From: Rhodococcus sp. 06-462-5
GTDB lineage: Bacteria; Actinomycetota; Actinomycetes; Mycobacteriales; Mycobacteriaceae
Direction of reading: 5' to 3'
DNA: 64,000 nt
Assembly (NCBI RefSeq): GCF_002258315.1
Contig: NZ_NOYD01000008.1
Coordinates: forward strand, 150,645-214,644
The notes beneath the pieces were generated by a model, which did no database searches, had not been told where the DNA came from, and saw nothing but the letters and a program-made list of their open reading frames with translations. Of this stretch, positions 15,818-23,042 are shown one piece after another. The first letter of the stretch is position 1. Every line of letters begins with the position of its first letter. A program made the translations under genes and the position numbers.

Positions 15818-16863
15818 GCATGGAATGCGCTCCGTAATGCCGCTGGGAGTCCGGAGCTGGCTACCGTCCGCTGGGCCGCCTTGATGGCTCGATGAGAAGC
15901 TGCGTGGCGTGCGATGATGTTCAGCTGTGTTCGTACACCTGTCGGGATGGCGCAGACCTCGATGCAGGAATGTCCCTTGGTCCCGGAGAAGCACTGTTCG
16001 TGCCCGGTGTGCGGCTGTACTCGGTTCCATTCGCGCGCAGGCAGCGATCGCCCGCCCAGGGCAGAGTCCAGAGCAGCAGCCGAGGCGTAGCGTTCGACTG
16101 AATCTCGCGCAATCGACTTGTTGACGATGTCTCGCAGGCCCTGCGGAACGTGGGGTGCCACGTCCCAGACATCAGGTTGAGGTGCCGACCATACATCGCC
16201 GTAAGACGACGCTCCCGGCACGGGCTGGGCACCAGCGAACATCCAGAACAGGGTTGCGCCAAGGCTGTAGACGTCGGCCGCAACGCCGTAGACACGCAAG
16301 TTCGTCGGGTTTTGACCGGGTGCTCCAATGCGTGCAACTTCTGGTGCCATGGTCGGAATGCTTCCGGCGGCGTCGGCCAGTCGGTTTGCGTCCTGGAGCT
16401 GGGCGAGCCCGAGGTCTCCGACTAGAACGTCCTGACGATGGTTGATGAAGAGGTTCTCGGGTTTGATGTCGCGGTGTAGTAATTTTTGATCATGGATGCG
16501 GGCGACACCCTGGCACGCTTGCCGGGCCCAACGAACGGCTGTGCTGATCGGGACTCCGACGTCTGGGTCGATCTGGTCTGCGATCGTGCCGTGCGTTGCC
16601 AGATCTGTCACGACGTAGGGGCGTCCGCCAGCGAGGCCCGCGTTCAAGACCTTCAGGACGTACTCACCGTCGAGTTGCTTGAGGATTTGTGCCTCGGTCC
16701 ACGGGCCCGCCACCGTCTGCTTGTGGATCTTGAGGGCGCATGACTCCTTAAGATAATGATCGAAAACCTCATACACCTCACCAAATTTTCCGCTCCCCAG
16801 AGCCTTTCGTATCTCGTACCGGCCATCGACGATCTGTGCCGTCGGCGGAATTGGTGCCGTCAT
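15808..16863 (-). CDS. Serine/threonine protein kinase with C-terminal Cys/His extension, island gene
   Basis: A 351-residue Hanks-type kinase without transmembrane helix. It has a Gly loop GSGKFGEVYEV (23-33), ATP lysine in CALKIH (Lys45), catalytic loop HRDIKPEN (130-137), DLG in place of DFG (Asp150) and MAPE (172-175). These residues predict an active enzyme. After residue 275 comes a short extension with HTGHEQC, HSCIEVC and an ARHAASHRAI segment; the spaced His/Cys residues could bind metal. It lacks PASTA or other extracellular sensors, unlike housekeeping actinobacterial kinases. The start ATG 16863 lies 6 bases after TAGGAT on this strand (leaderless). Soluble kinases in islands often belong to phage-defence systems; that role here is inference. 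Confidence 0.88.
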   Translation of the reverse strand: MTAPIPPTAQIVDGRYEIRKALGSGKFGEVYEVFDHYLKESCALKIHKQTVAGPWTEAQILKQLDGEYVLKVLNAGLAGGRPYVVTDLATHGTIADQIDPDVGVPISTAVRWARQACQGVARIHDQKLLHRDIKPENLFINHRQDVLVGDLGLAQLQDANRLADAAGSIPTMAPEVARIGAPGQNPTNLRVYGVAADVYSLGATLFWMFAGAQPVPGASSYGDVWSAPQPDVWDVAPHVPQGLRDIVNKSIARDSVERYASAAALDSALGGRSLPAREWNRVQPHTGHEQCFSGTKGHSCIEVCAIPTGVRTQLNIIARHAASHRAIKAAQRTVASSGLPAALRSAFHACN

Positions 16864-16869
16864 GGCGAG

Positions 16870-16883
16870 ATCCTACGCATAAT
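16870..16883. promoter_or_regulatory. Back-to-back -10 boxes of two divergent leaderless genes
   Basis: On the minus strand TAGGAT (16875-16870) is 6 bases from the kinase ATG. On the plus strand CATAAT (16878-16883) is 6 bases from ATG 16890. Only 26 bases separate the two start codons, so the promoters must overlap and expression is probably coordinated or mutually exclusive. Confidence 0.55.
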
Positions 16884-16889
16884 GTGTGG

Positions 16890-17378
16890 ATGCGGGTGAT
16901 GGGTTTGGCTCTGAGTATCAGCGGCAAGAAGATCACGGTGGCAGCCGTGATTCTCGACGATCATGCGCGACCGGAAGACGGGTTCGACAGGCAGGCCGTC
17001 AGCGTAGAGAACAGCTTCGACGTTAAGGCGGACGAGGACGACCTCGCTGTTCGGCTGGGAGACGTAGCCAAATCAATCAGCGGCAGAGCCCGTTCCATCG
17101 CGCCTGATGGCGTGGTGGTTCGTCGAGCTGACCGGCCCCAGCGTCCTTCTAACCAGGATGGGCCACGGCTGAGGCTGCTGGCGGAAGGGGCTGTTACGGC
17201 GGCGGTGCACGAAGTTGTTCGCAACACCGTTATTCGCAACGGCAAGGACTGTGGAGCGGCGTTCGGCACCGTGAAGGAGAAGCTGGACGAGGAGGCGCAA
17301 GCCATTCTTAGCGGGAAGTACAAGGAGGCGACAGCGGCGGCGTTGTCGGGTCTGGCGGGTAACCGCATGACGGTCTAG
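16890..17378 (+). CDS. RNase-H/RuvC-like fold protein, island gene
   Basis: 162 residues of unknown function. The N-terminal pattern MGLALSISGKKITVAAVIL resembles the first beta-strand/turn/strand of RuvC-like resolvases (a G-small-S turn followed by an alternating strand). A central helix-strand unit ends in PDGVVVRRA, and the C-terminal helix (ATAAALSGLAG) recalls the last RuvC helix. The acidic residues that bind metal in RuvC are not at the expected places, so catalysis is doubtful. ATG 16890 fits the leaderless promoter; an upstream frame extension would run into the kinase gene. It converges with the HTH gene, overlapping by four bases. Confidence 0.65.
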   Translation: MRVMGLALSISGKKITVAAVILDDHARPEDGFDRQAVSVENSFDVKADEDDLAVRLGDVAKSISGRARSIAPDGVVVRRADRPQRPSNQDGPRLRLLAEGAVTAAVHEVVRNTVIRNGKDCGAAFGTVKEKLDEEAQAILSGKYKEATAAALSGLAGNRMTV

Positions 17379-17818
17379 GGCACTTCGTGGATGTCCGGTC
17401 CCAGATGATTCGTGGCGATCGCGGCGTACTCCTCGGTGATCCGCTCGGCCTTCCGGGCCATTTCGTGTTCGGCCTGAAGAGCGGCGACCGCGTCCGCCAG
17501 CAGGCCAGTCAGCTTCTCGTTCTGCCGTCGTTCCATTGTGAGCTGATCGCGCGCGACATCGAGGGCGAGCTTCATCCGGTAGGCATCGTCTCGCAACGTC
17601 GCCTCGCTGACCGTGTGAGATCCGCCGCGTCGGCCAGCGTGCCCCGCTTCCCAGGATTCCAGCGACGAGACGAACACCCGAGGGGCATTGCGGGGCGCAC
17701 GTGTTCCCGATGGTTGCGGCGGGCCATAGAGGTCTCTTGCCTTGAGCATCTGGTTGATGCGCTGCCGCGAGACGCCGAGGCGCGTCGCTGCGTCCCGGAT
17801 CGTCACTGCCTCGTCCAC
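17375..17818 (-). CDS. HTH DNA-binding protein with coiled coil, island gene
   Basis: 147 residues. Residues 5-30 form a helix-turn-helix (TIRDAATRLGVSRQRINQML) of the excisionase/MerR-like or KfrA-like sort. A Pro-rich linker follows, then a long predicted coiled coil (residues 75-130). It starts with GTG at 17818. It could be a repressor or a KfrA-like nucleoid protein of the island. Its 3' end overlaps the preceding convergent gene by 4 bases. No target site could be assigned. Confidence 0.75.
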   Translation of the reverse strand: MDEAVTIRDAATRLGVSRQRINQMLKARDLYGPPQPSGTRAPRNAPRVFVSSLESWEAGHAGRRGGSHTVSEATLRDDAYRMKLALDVARDQLTMERRQNEKLTGLLADAVAALQAEHEMARKAERITEEYAAIATNHLGPDIHEVP

Positions 17819-17906
17819 ACCTCAAGGATCGCGCAAGGCCGATAGGTAAGCAACTTGCTTAGCAATGTCCTTTCGATCCGGGTCTAGGAAAGGCATACTT
17901 GCTGAT

Positions 17907-18320
17907 ATGAGCACTCCGGTTAGTCTCCTGGACCGGGTTTGCGCAGCACAGACGGCGAACAGTGCGCTGCGTGGCAATGATCTAAGGAAAGCTGGGCGCA
18001 AGGTCGCTGCCCTAGCCACTCGTGACGGCTGTGCGCTAATGGCGGTCGACGATGCCGGAGAGCGGCTCATAGCGGCGGCCCTTCTCGCCGACGACGCCGT
18101 GCGCACTGTCGATACCTCTCGCCGCCTCGACGACCAATCCGTTCTCCTCGTCGCTGGCTTTCTTGCCGGGACGACCGGAATCGCGCAGAAGGCAGATCTG
18201 GCGCGAGCTCTTGGAGCAGCACACGTCCAGGCAACCGTCTTAGGTGACGAGCGCGTGAGTGTGCACGGGTGCGATCGCGTAACGTCGCTGAACTTTCGGC
18301 CACACCTGGTCGCGCTATAA
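17907..18320 (+). CDS. Phosphoribosyltransferase-like small protein, island gene
   Basis: 137 residues from ATG 17907 (MSTPVSLLDRV). The centre to C-terminus reads like a type I phosphoribosyltransferase PRPP loop: SVLLVAGFLAGTTGIAQKAD (about residues 78-97), then ARALGAAHVQATVLGD. The usual acidic pair of the PRPP loop (DD in VLLVDDVxTTG) is replaced by AG, so binding without transfer, or a diverged enzyme, is possible. AGGAAAGG occurs upstream at 17886-17893 but rather far from the start. It is followed after three bases by the wrecked DUF5131 gene. Assignment to the fold is inference. Confidence 0.65.
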   Translation: MSTPVSLLDRVCAAQTANSALRGNDLRKAGRKVAALATRDGCALMAVDDAGERLIAAALLADDAVRTVDTSRRLDDQSVLLVAGFLAGTTGIAQKADLARALGAAHVQATVLGDERVSVHGCDRVTSLNFRPHLVAL

Positions 18321-18323
18321 CTA

Positions 18324-18699
18324 ATGGATCACCTGCGATCAGAAGCAGGTTCTGCGACCGAGTGGACCGAGGTCGCGTGAAAGCCCACCACGGGCTGTGG
18401 CCGCGTCTCGACTGGGTGCGATTCGTGCTGGCGCGCAGGCTCAAGGCCATGGGGTCGAAGGAGTATCAGACCGATGGTGACCCGCGTTCGTACGGTCCCG
18501 GGTTCGATGTTGCGACCGATTCTCAGGCGGTGTGTATGCGCCGTGGTATTGGTGCAATCCACGCGTGGAGTTCGTGAACTCGATGTCGGACCTGTTCCAC
18601 GCCAAGGTGTCGCTTAGCTTCGTGCGAGACGTGTTCGATGTCATCGCCGATACGCCGAGGCACAACTACCAGGTGCTGACGAAGCTGTCGGCACGGTAG
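18324..18699 (+). pseudogene. Truncated, frameshifted DUF5131 (phage Gp37/Gp68) gene
   Basis: Starts ATG 18324; the frame reads EWTEVA then TGA at 18378-18380 where the family has Trp in EWTEVTWNP, continuing KPTTGCGRVSTGCDSCW. After a frame change RLKAMGSKEYQTDGDPRS and GPGFDVATD follow. After another comes VEFVNSMSDLFHAKV, then FVRDVFDVIADTP and HNYQVLTKLSAR, ending at TAG 18697-18699. These are diagnostic segments of the radical-SAM-like DUF5131 family, often phage- or island-borne. The family is longer, so the C-terminal half is gone. The wreck ends 56 bases before the right repeat. Confidence 0.85.
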
Positions 18700-18755
18700 T
18701 CCGTCTCGCGCTTGGCCCGCACGTCTAGCGCCACCTACGTATTTGGTCGCGGTTG

Positions 18756-18812
18756 CTCGGGCGCTTCGGAATGTCCGACGCCATCGCCTCGGCTCGGGCG
18801 GGTCCGGGGTGA
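18756..18812. repeat. Right copy of the 57-bp perfect direct repeat (attR-like)
   Basis: Exact copy of 11405-11461, including a now orphan TGA at 18810-18812. It carries only the last codons of the tad gene and no gene of its own; it marks the island edge. Confidence 0.9.
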
Positions 18813-18842
18813 GGGTCAGCGGTCCCGCCCGCCAGCCCGAAT

Positions 18843-18936
18843 CCGCAAACGCGCGCGCGTTCGTCAGGTGCGCGGGGAATCGCCCCGTTTGGCCGGCGAA
18901 TTCGCGAGCGTTCAGCGAATGCGCGCGCGTTTGCCG
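18843..18936. repeat. Intergenic inverted-repeat element, copy 1
   Basis: Starts CCGCAAACGCGCGCG and ends with the inverse, CGCGCGCGTTTGC, around an inner part with GTCAGG and GTTCAGCGAA. A second, similar copy lies at 22931-23024. It follows the island edge and sits 3' to lldD. It may be a REP/MITE-like element or a terminator module. Confidence 0.7.
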
Positions 18937-18983
18937 CGAAACCCCTGCCTCCAACCCCGGCCGCGATGGTTCGCCAGCAGCGG

Positions 18984-20246
18984 TCAGCGTGGCGTGAAGG
19001 TGCGCGCACCTGATTGCAGAGGAGCCAATCGAGTGAGTTGAGTGACGTGCTCCGGGGTCAGCTCGGCAAGTGAATTGACCTGCAGCAGTTGCATGGTGCG
19101 CACGATTTCTTCGCGCAGGATCTCGATCATGCGGTCGACGCCTGCACGACCTCCGGCCATCAGACCGTACAAGTACGCCCGGCCGACGAGCGTGAACGAC
19201 GCTCCCATCGCGATGGAGGCGACGATATCGGCACCGTGCATGATGCCGGTGTCGACGGCGACCTCGAAATCGGAGCCGACTTCGCGCACGACCTGAGGCA
19301 GCAGATGGAAGGGGACAGGAGCGCGATCGAGTTGTCGGCCTCCGTGGTTCGACAGGATTATCCCGTCGACTCCCAGTTCGGCGAGACGGACCGAATCTGC
19401 CACCGACTGAACACCTTTGACGACCAGCTTGCCGGGCCAGATGGCGCGGATGACGTCGAGATCCTCGAACGAGATGGACGGATCCATCGCTGAGTTGAGC
19501 AGCTCTCCGACCGTGCCGCCAGTAGAGGACAGCGACGCGAACTCGAGTTTGGCCGTGGTGAGGAAGTCCCACCACCACCAGGGACGCGGGATGGCGTTGG
19601 CGATCGTCGACGCGGTCAATTGCGGCGGGATGGAGAATCCGTTGCGCTTGTCGCGCAGGCGTGACCCGGCTACCGGCGTGTCGACCGTGAACAGGAGTGT
19701 GTCGAAGCCTGCCTTCGCGGCGCGTTCGACCAAACCGAACGAGATGTCGCGGTCTCGCATGACGTAGAGCTGGAACCAGTTTCGACCGTTCGGATTGGTG
19801 GCCTTGACGTCCTCGATCGACGTGGTGCCCAGGGTCGAGAGGCAGAACGGAATGCCGGCAGCTCCGGCTGCGGCAGATCCGGCGTATTCACCCTCGGTCT
19901 GCATCAGGCGGGTGAATCCCGTCGGTGCGATACCGAACGGGAGCGCGGACGGTCCACCGAACACCGTCGTCGAGGTGTCGACGTGGGAGACGTCCCGCAG
20001 GATCGAGGGATGGAACTCGACGTCGCGGAAGGCCTGACGAGCCCGCGCTAGTGAGATCTCGGCGTCGGCGGCACCGTCGGTGTAGTCGAATGCCGCGCGC
20101 GGGGTACGGCGACGGGCGATGGTGCGGAGATCGTCGATGGTGAGTGCGGCGTTCAGGCGTCGTCGACGCAGGTTCAGATCGGGCTTCTTGAACGAGAGGA
20201 CCTCGCGCAGGTCGGTGGCTTTGGGCATCTGCCGGGTGATGGGCAT
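18984..20246 (-). CDS. lldD: FMN-dependent L-lactate dehydrogenase (LldD-type)
   Basis: A 420-residue alpha-hydroxy-acid oxidase-family flavoenzyme oxidising L-lactate to pyruvate. It has an FMN barrel with [12 protein letters not shown] near residues 52-63, PFGIAPTGF, the [10 protein letters not shown] segment, and the catalytic SNHGGRQLD (His-Gly-Gly-Arg) near residues 315-323. The C-terminal FMN phosphate site follows with [11 protein letters not shown] and [15 protein letters not shown]. The N-terminal extension [17 protein letters not shown] is typical of actinobacterial LldD2. It is probably membrane-associated, feeding electrons to the quinone pool. It follows lldP by 51 bases in the same direction, with the lldR regulator divergent. 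Confidence 0.93.
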   Translation of the reverse strand: MPITRQMPKATDLREVLSFKKPDLNLRRRRLNAALTIDDLRTIARRRTPRAAFDYTDGAADAEISLARARQAFRDVEFHPSILRDVSHVDTSTTVFGGPSALPFGIAPTGFTRLMQTEGEYAGSAAAGAAGIPFCLSTLGTTSIEDVKATNPNGRNWFQLYVMRDRDISFGLVERAAKAGFDTLLFTVDTPVAGSRLRDKRNGFSIPPQLTASTIANAIPRPWWWWDFLTTAKLEFASLSSTGGTVGELLNSAMDPSISFEDLDVIRAIWPGKLVVKGVQSVADSVRLAELGVDGIILSNHGGRQLDRAPVPFHLLPQVVREVGSDFEVAVDTGIMHGADIVASIAMGASFTLVGRAYLYGLMAGGRAGVDRMIEILREEIVRTMQLLQVNSLAELTPEHVTQLTRLAPLQSGARTFTPR

Positions 20247-20297
20247 GTCATGGTCTCGATTCTGTGCAGTCTTGCGGTGAGTGAGGGCGACGACGGG

Positions 20298-21983
20298 TCA
20301 GGGGAGCATCCAGGCCAGTACCGAACTCTGGAGTCCGACCAAGAGGCAGATGGCAAGCAGCAGGCCGAGGCTCCACCAGATGACTTTTCGGAATATCTCG
20401 GACTCTCGGCCGACCAACCCCACCGCGGTCGCGGCGATGGCGAGATTCTGCGGGCTGATCATCTTTCCCACCACACCACCCGAGGTGTTGGCGGCAACCA
20501 GCAGGGTGGGGTCGATGCCGGCGTTGATCGCTGCAGTCTGCTGCAGCGTCGCGAACAAGGCGTTCGCGCTGGTGTCCGAACCGGTGACCGCGGTTCCCAG
20601 CCATCCGAGAATCGGGGAAAGGTAGGCGAAGAATGCGCCGGTGCCGGCAATCCAGGTACCGATGGTGATGGTCTGCCCCGACTGGTTCATCACGTAGGCG
20701 AGCGCCAGCACAGCGCCCACCGTGAGTGCGGAGAATCGGAGTTTGACCAGCGTGCTTCCGAACAGGCGGGCGGCGTCGGGAGCGCTGACGCGGTAGACGG
20801 CGGCCACGATGACACCGCAGATCAGGAGCAGTGTTCCCGGCGTCGACAGCCAGGTGAACTTGTAGATGGTGGTGGTGGCGGGGGAACCGGCGGCGGTGAG
20901 GATGTTGCCGTCGAGACCGGGCCACGGCACGGCGATGTCGGTAGAGGCGAGGAACCTGGTGACCGGCGACCACAGCTTGGCAACGGAGAACACCGCGATC
21001 ACGAGAAGGTAGGGGAACAGTGCGAGCCACACTCGTTGCGTCGTCAGCGGCGCGGCCTCGATGGTGCGGGTGGCGACCGGTGCAGGCGTGATCGGGGCAG
21101 TGCCGGAACTCCCCGAATCGAGATCGGCATCTCGGGCCGAGAGGATGCGTTCGCGGGCCGCGTCGGATCCGGTCGGCTTCCAGAACCGCAGAACGACGAC
21201 TGCTGCGGCGATGCCCGCCAGCGAGGCGATGATGTCGGTCAGCTCGACCGAGATCCAGGTTGCGCTGACCCACTGCGCGACGGCGAACACGACGCCGACG
21301 GCCAGGGCGACCGGCCATGTCTGGGCGACGCCGCGTCGACCATCGGTCAAGAACGCGATGAACAGCGGCACGAACAGGGCGATGAACGGGGTCTGGTGGC
21401 CCACGTACGCGCCGATCTCGTGGTAGTCGATACCCGTCAGGTTCCCAGCGGTCAGGATCGGAATGCCGATGGCACCGAAGGCAACCGGCGCGGTGTTGGC
21501 GAGCAATACGACGACGGCTGCGCGCATCGGAGCGAATCCGATGGCCAGCAGCATGACACCGGTGATGGCGACCGGAGCACCGAATCCGGCGAGAGCTTCG
21601 AGTAGCCCGCCGAAGCCGAACGCGATGATGATGGCCTGGATGCGCGGATCGTCGGAGATGGCGTCGATGATGCGGCGCAGGTCGTCGAAACGTCCACTCG
21701 TCACGGTCAGCTCGTACAGCCAGATCGCGCAGATGACGATCCACACGATCGGGAACAACCCGAAGGCGAAGCCCTGGGTGGCCGACAGCCCGGCCAGGTT
21801 CACCGGCATGTCGTAGGCCAGAACCGCCACTGCCAGCGCAACGACGAGCCCGGCCAGGCCGGCGAAGTGGGCTTTCCATCGAAGAACGCCCAGCGTGACG
21901 AAGACCGTCAGCAGGGGCAGGCAAGCCACCGCAGCGGACAATCCCATGCTGCCCGCGAGCGGTGCGAGATCGGGTGTGTACAC
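20298..21983 (-). CDS. lldP: L-lactate permease
   Basis: Polytopic membrane protein of the LctP family, 561 residues with about 13 hydrophobic helices. I chose GTG 21983 (VYTPDLAPLAG), which matches the MYTP start of the family and has GGAGT close upstream; longer frames cross the regulatory region. Conserved blocks include FAFGLFPIVWIV, a GLLEALAGFGAPVAI region, and GSDTSANALF with NTSGGVVGKMISPQNLAIA near the C-terminus. It imports L-lactate with protons for oxidation by LldD. Both genes form one transcription unit controlled from the 22.0-kb divergent region. Confidence 0.95.
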   Translation of the reverse strand: MYTPDLAPLAGSMGLSAAVACLPLLTVFVTLGVLRWKAHFAGLAGLVVALAVAVLAYDMPVNLAGLSATQGFAFGLFPIVWIVICAIWLYELTVTSGRFDDLRRIIDAISDDPRIQAIIIAFGFGGLLEALAGFGAPVAITGVMLLAIGFAPMRAAVVVLLANTAPVAFGAIGIPILTAGNLTGIDYHEIGAYVGHQTPFIALFVPLFIAFLTDGRRGVAQTWPVALAVGVVFAVAQWVSATWISVELTDIIASLAGIAAAVVVLRFWKPTGSDAARERILSARDADLDSGSSGTAPITPAPVATRTIEAAPLTTQRVWLALFPYLLVIAVFSVAKLWSPVTRFLASTDIAVPWPGLDGNILTAAGSPATTTIYKFTWLSTPGTLLLICGVIVAAVYRVSAPDAARLFGSTLVKLRFSALTVGAVLALAYVMNQSGQTITIGTWIAGTGAFFAYLSPILGWLGTAVTGSDTSANALFATLQQTAAINAGIDPTLLVAANTSGGVVGKMISPQNLAIAATAVGLVGRESEIFRKVIWWSLGLLLAICLLVGLQSSVLAWMLP

Positions 21984-22015
21984 AGGTACTCCATTCAAGA
22001 CCTTGAAGGTATGTG

Positions 22016-22026
22016 AGGTCTGACCA
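22016..22026. promoter_or_regulatory. Probable LldR operator in the lldP/lldR divergent region
   Basis: AGGTCTGACCA contains the palindrome GGTC-T-GACC (22017-22025) inside a longer near-palindrome ATGTGAGGTCTGACCACAT. FadR-subfamily GntR regulators bind TNGTNNNACNA; this site matches GT...AC with an A at the right edge. It lies 33 bases before lldP and 70 before lldR, suited to lactate-relieved repression. Confidence 0.65.
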
Positions 22027-22095
22027 CATAGGGAATGGTATGGATCACACTCGACGGGGTCAAGAGGCTGAGGCCACAGACCTTCTTCTGGTTGG

Positions 22096-22872
22096 ATGAC
22101 CGATATGGCTGACGACGCTGGACGGGCGCAGAACGAACCGCTTTCGTGGAAGCCGGTCCGACGCGCCCGCGCGCACGAGCTGGTCATCGACGCGATCGAG
22201 GAGCGCATCATGGCGGGCGATCTCCGCGTCGGGGATCCGCTGCCGCCCGAGCGGGAGTTCGCAGCTCAGCTCGACGTGAGCCGGGCCGGGGTCCGTGAAG
22301 CGGTACGCGTCCTCGAGAGCAGTGGAATTCTACGGTCGTCACCGGGTTCGGGTCCCGGAGCCGGCACCTTCGTTGCGGCTCTGCCGCGGCCCGCGCTCAC
22401 ACGTCTCCTTCGCCTGCACGTGGCACTGGCCAACTTTCGGATCGACGACCTGATCAGCACGCGAGTAGCGCTCGAGCGGGCCAGCGTTCACCTCGCCGCC
22501 GTGGCCCCCGATCAGGACAAGCTCGCCCGGGCCAGGGATGCCGTGGAGATCATGGAAGCGCGGGGTGTCACCCGGGAGGTCTTCAACGACGCCGACACGA
22601 ATTTTCACATCGCCTTGGCCGAGGCCTCGGGTAACGACTTCGTTGCGTCGCTCACCGCGGCAATCCGCGAATCGATGCGTGCGCCCATCCTTGCCGCGCT
22701 GTTGGGTATCGAGGATTGGGACTCGCTGGCCGATACCTTGAAAGCCGAACATCGGCAGATTTTGGCCGCCGTCGAAGCAGGCGATGCAGACCTCGCAATG
22801 AAGTCGGCCGAGGAACACATCCGGTCGTCCGCTGAGGCCCTGTCCATTCACAACAGGACGGACGCGTCGTGA
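22096..22872 (+). CDS. lldR: FadR-subfamily GntR regulator of lactate use
   Basis: 258 residues. It has a winged helix-turn-helix at about residues 25-90 (ELVIDAIEERIMAGDLRVGDPLPPERE region, RAGVREAVRVLES) and a C-terminal FCD ligand domain (residues 110-250), with acidic/His residues DTNFHIALAEASGN and AEHRQIL that bind metal and a carboxylate ligand. Divergence from lldP-lldD with a matching operator between them makes LldR the natural reading. ATG 22096 is used; ATG 22105 is an alternative. The likely effector, lactate, is inference. Confidence 0.88.
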   Translation: MTDMADDAGRAQNEPLSWKPVRRARAHELVIDAIEERIMAGDLRVGDPLPPEREFAAQLDVSRAGVREAVRVLESSGILRSSPGSGPGAGTFVAALPRPALTRLLRLHVALANFRIDDLISTRVALERASVHLAAVAPDQDKLARARDAVEIMEARGVTREVFNDADTNFHIALAEASGNDFVASLTAAIRESMRAPILAALLGIEDWDSLADTLKAEHRQILAAVEAGDADLAMKSAEEHIRSSAEALSIHNRTDAS

Positions 22873-22930
22873 CACACCGGCTCTGAAACCGGCCCTAGCT
22901 ACGCACTAGGGCGGCTATCGCGCCCAGCCA

Positions 22931-23024
22931 CCGCAAACGCGCGCGCTTTTGTCAGGCGCACGCAGATCCGCCCCGGTCTGGCAGCAATTTTGCTCGCGTT
23001 CAGCGAATGCGCGCGCGTTTGCGG
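22931..23024. repeat. Intergenic inverted-repeat element, copy 2
   Basis: Begins CCGCAAACGCGCGCGC and ends GCGCGCGCGTTTGCGG, with the inner GTCAGG and CGCGTTCAGCGAATGC segments shared with copy 1 (18843-18936). It lies between the convergent ends of lldR and the helicase gene, fitting a bidirectional terminator or a small mobile repeat. Confidence 0.7.
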
Positions 23025-23042
23025 CCGAACTTGGGCGGCCAC

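Larger units (their letters stand above)
11405..18812. mobile_element. Genomic island inserted at the 3' end of the tad operon, carrying defence-type genes
   Basis: The island is bounded by the 57-bp direct repeats and holds about 7.3 kb between them. Next to the left repeat is a decayed large serine integrase, and next to the right repeat a decayed phage-associated DUF5131 gene. Between them lie genes typical of accessory DNA: AIPR protein, protein kinase, HTH, phosphoribosyltransferase-like and small membrane proteins. Base composition is lower in G+C than the surroundings; the first 60 bases of the AIPR gene contain 27 G+C. No phage structural genes, replication genes or intact integrase are present, so the island is probably immobile now. 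Confidence 0.85.

Noticed and set aside
15617..16030. Full 137-residue minus-strand frame at the kinase 3' end
   Set aside because: The first half is antisense-like and lies in the kinase coding region; only the part from GTG 15817 looks protein-like, so just that was kept as a weak gene.
11405..18812. Whole island as a prophage
   Set aside because: No capsid, terminase, tail, lysis or replication genes; only DUF5131 and an integrase remnant are phage-like.
20250..21605. 451-residue open frame opposite lldP
   Set aside because: Composition of Gly/Arg/Asp/Gln runs typical of antisense shadows; lldP on the other strand has clear family motifs.
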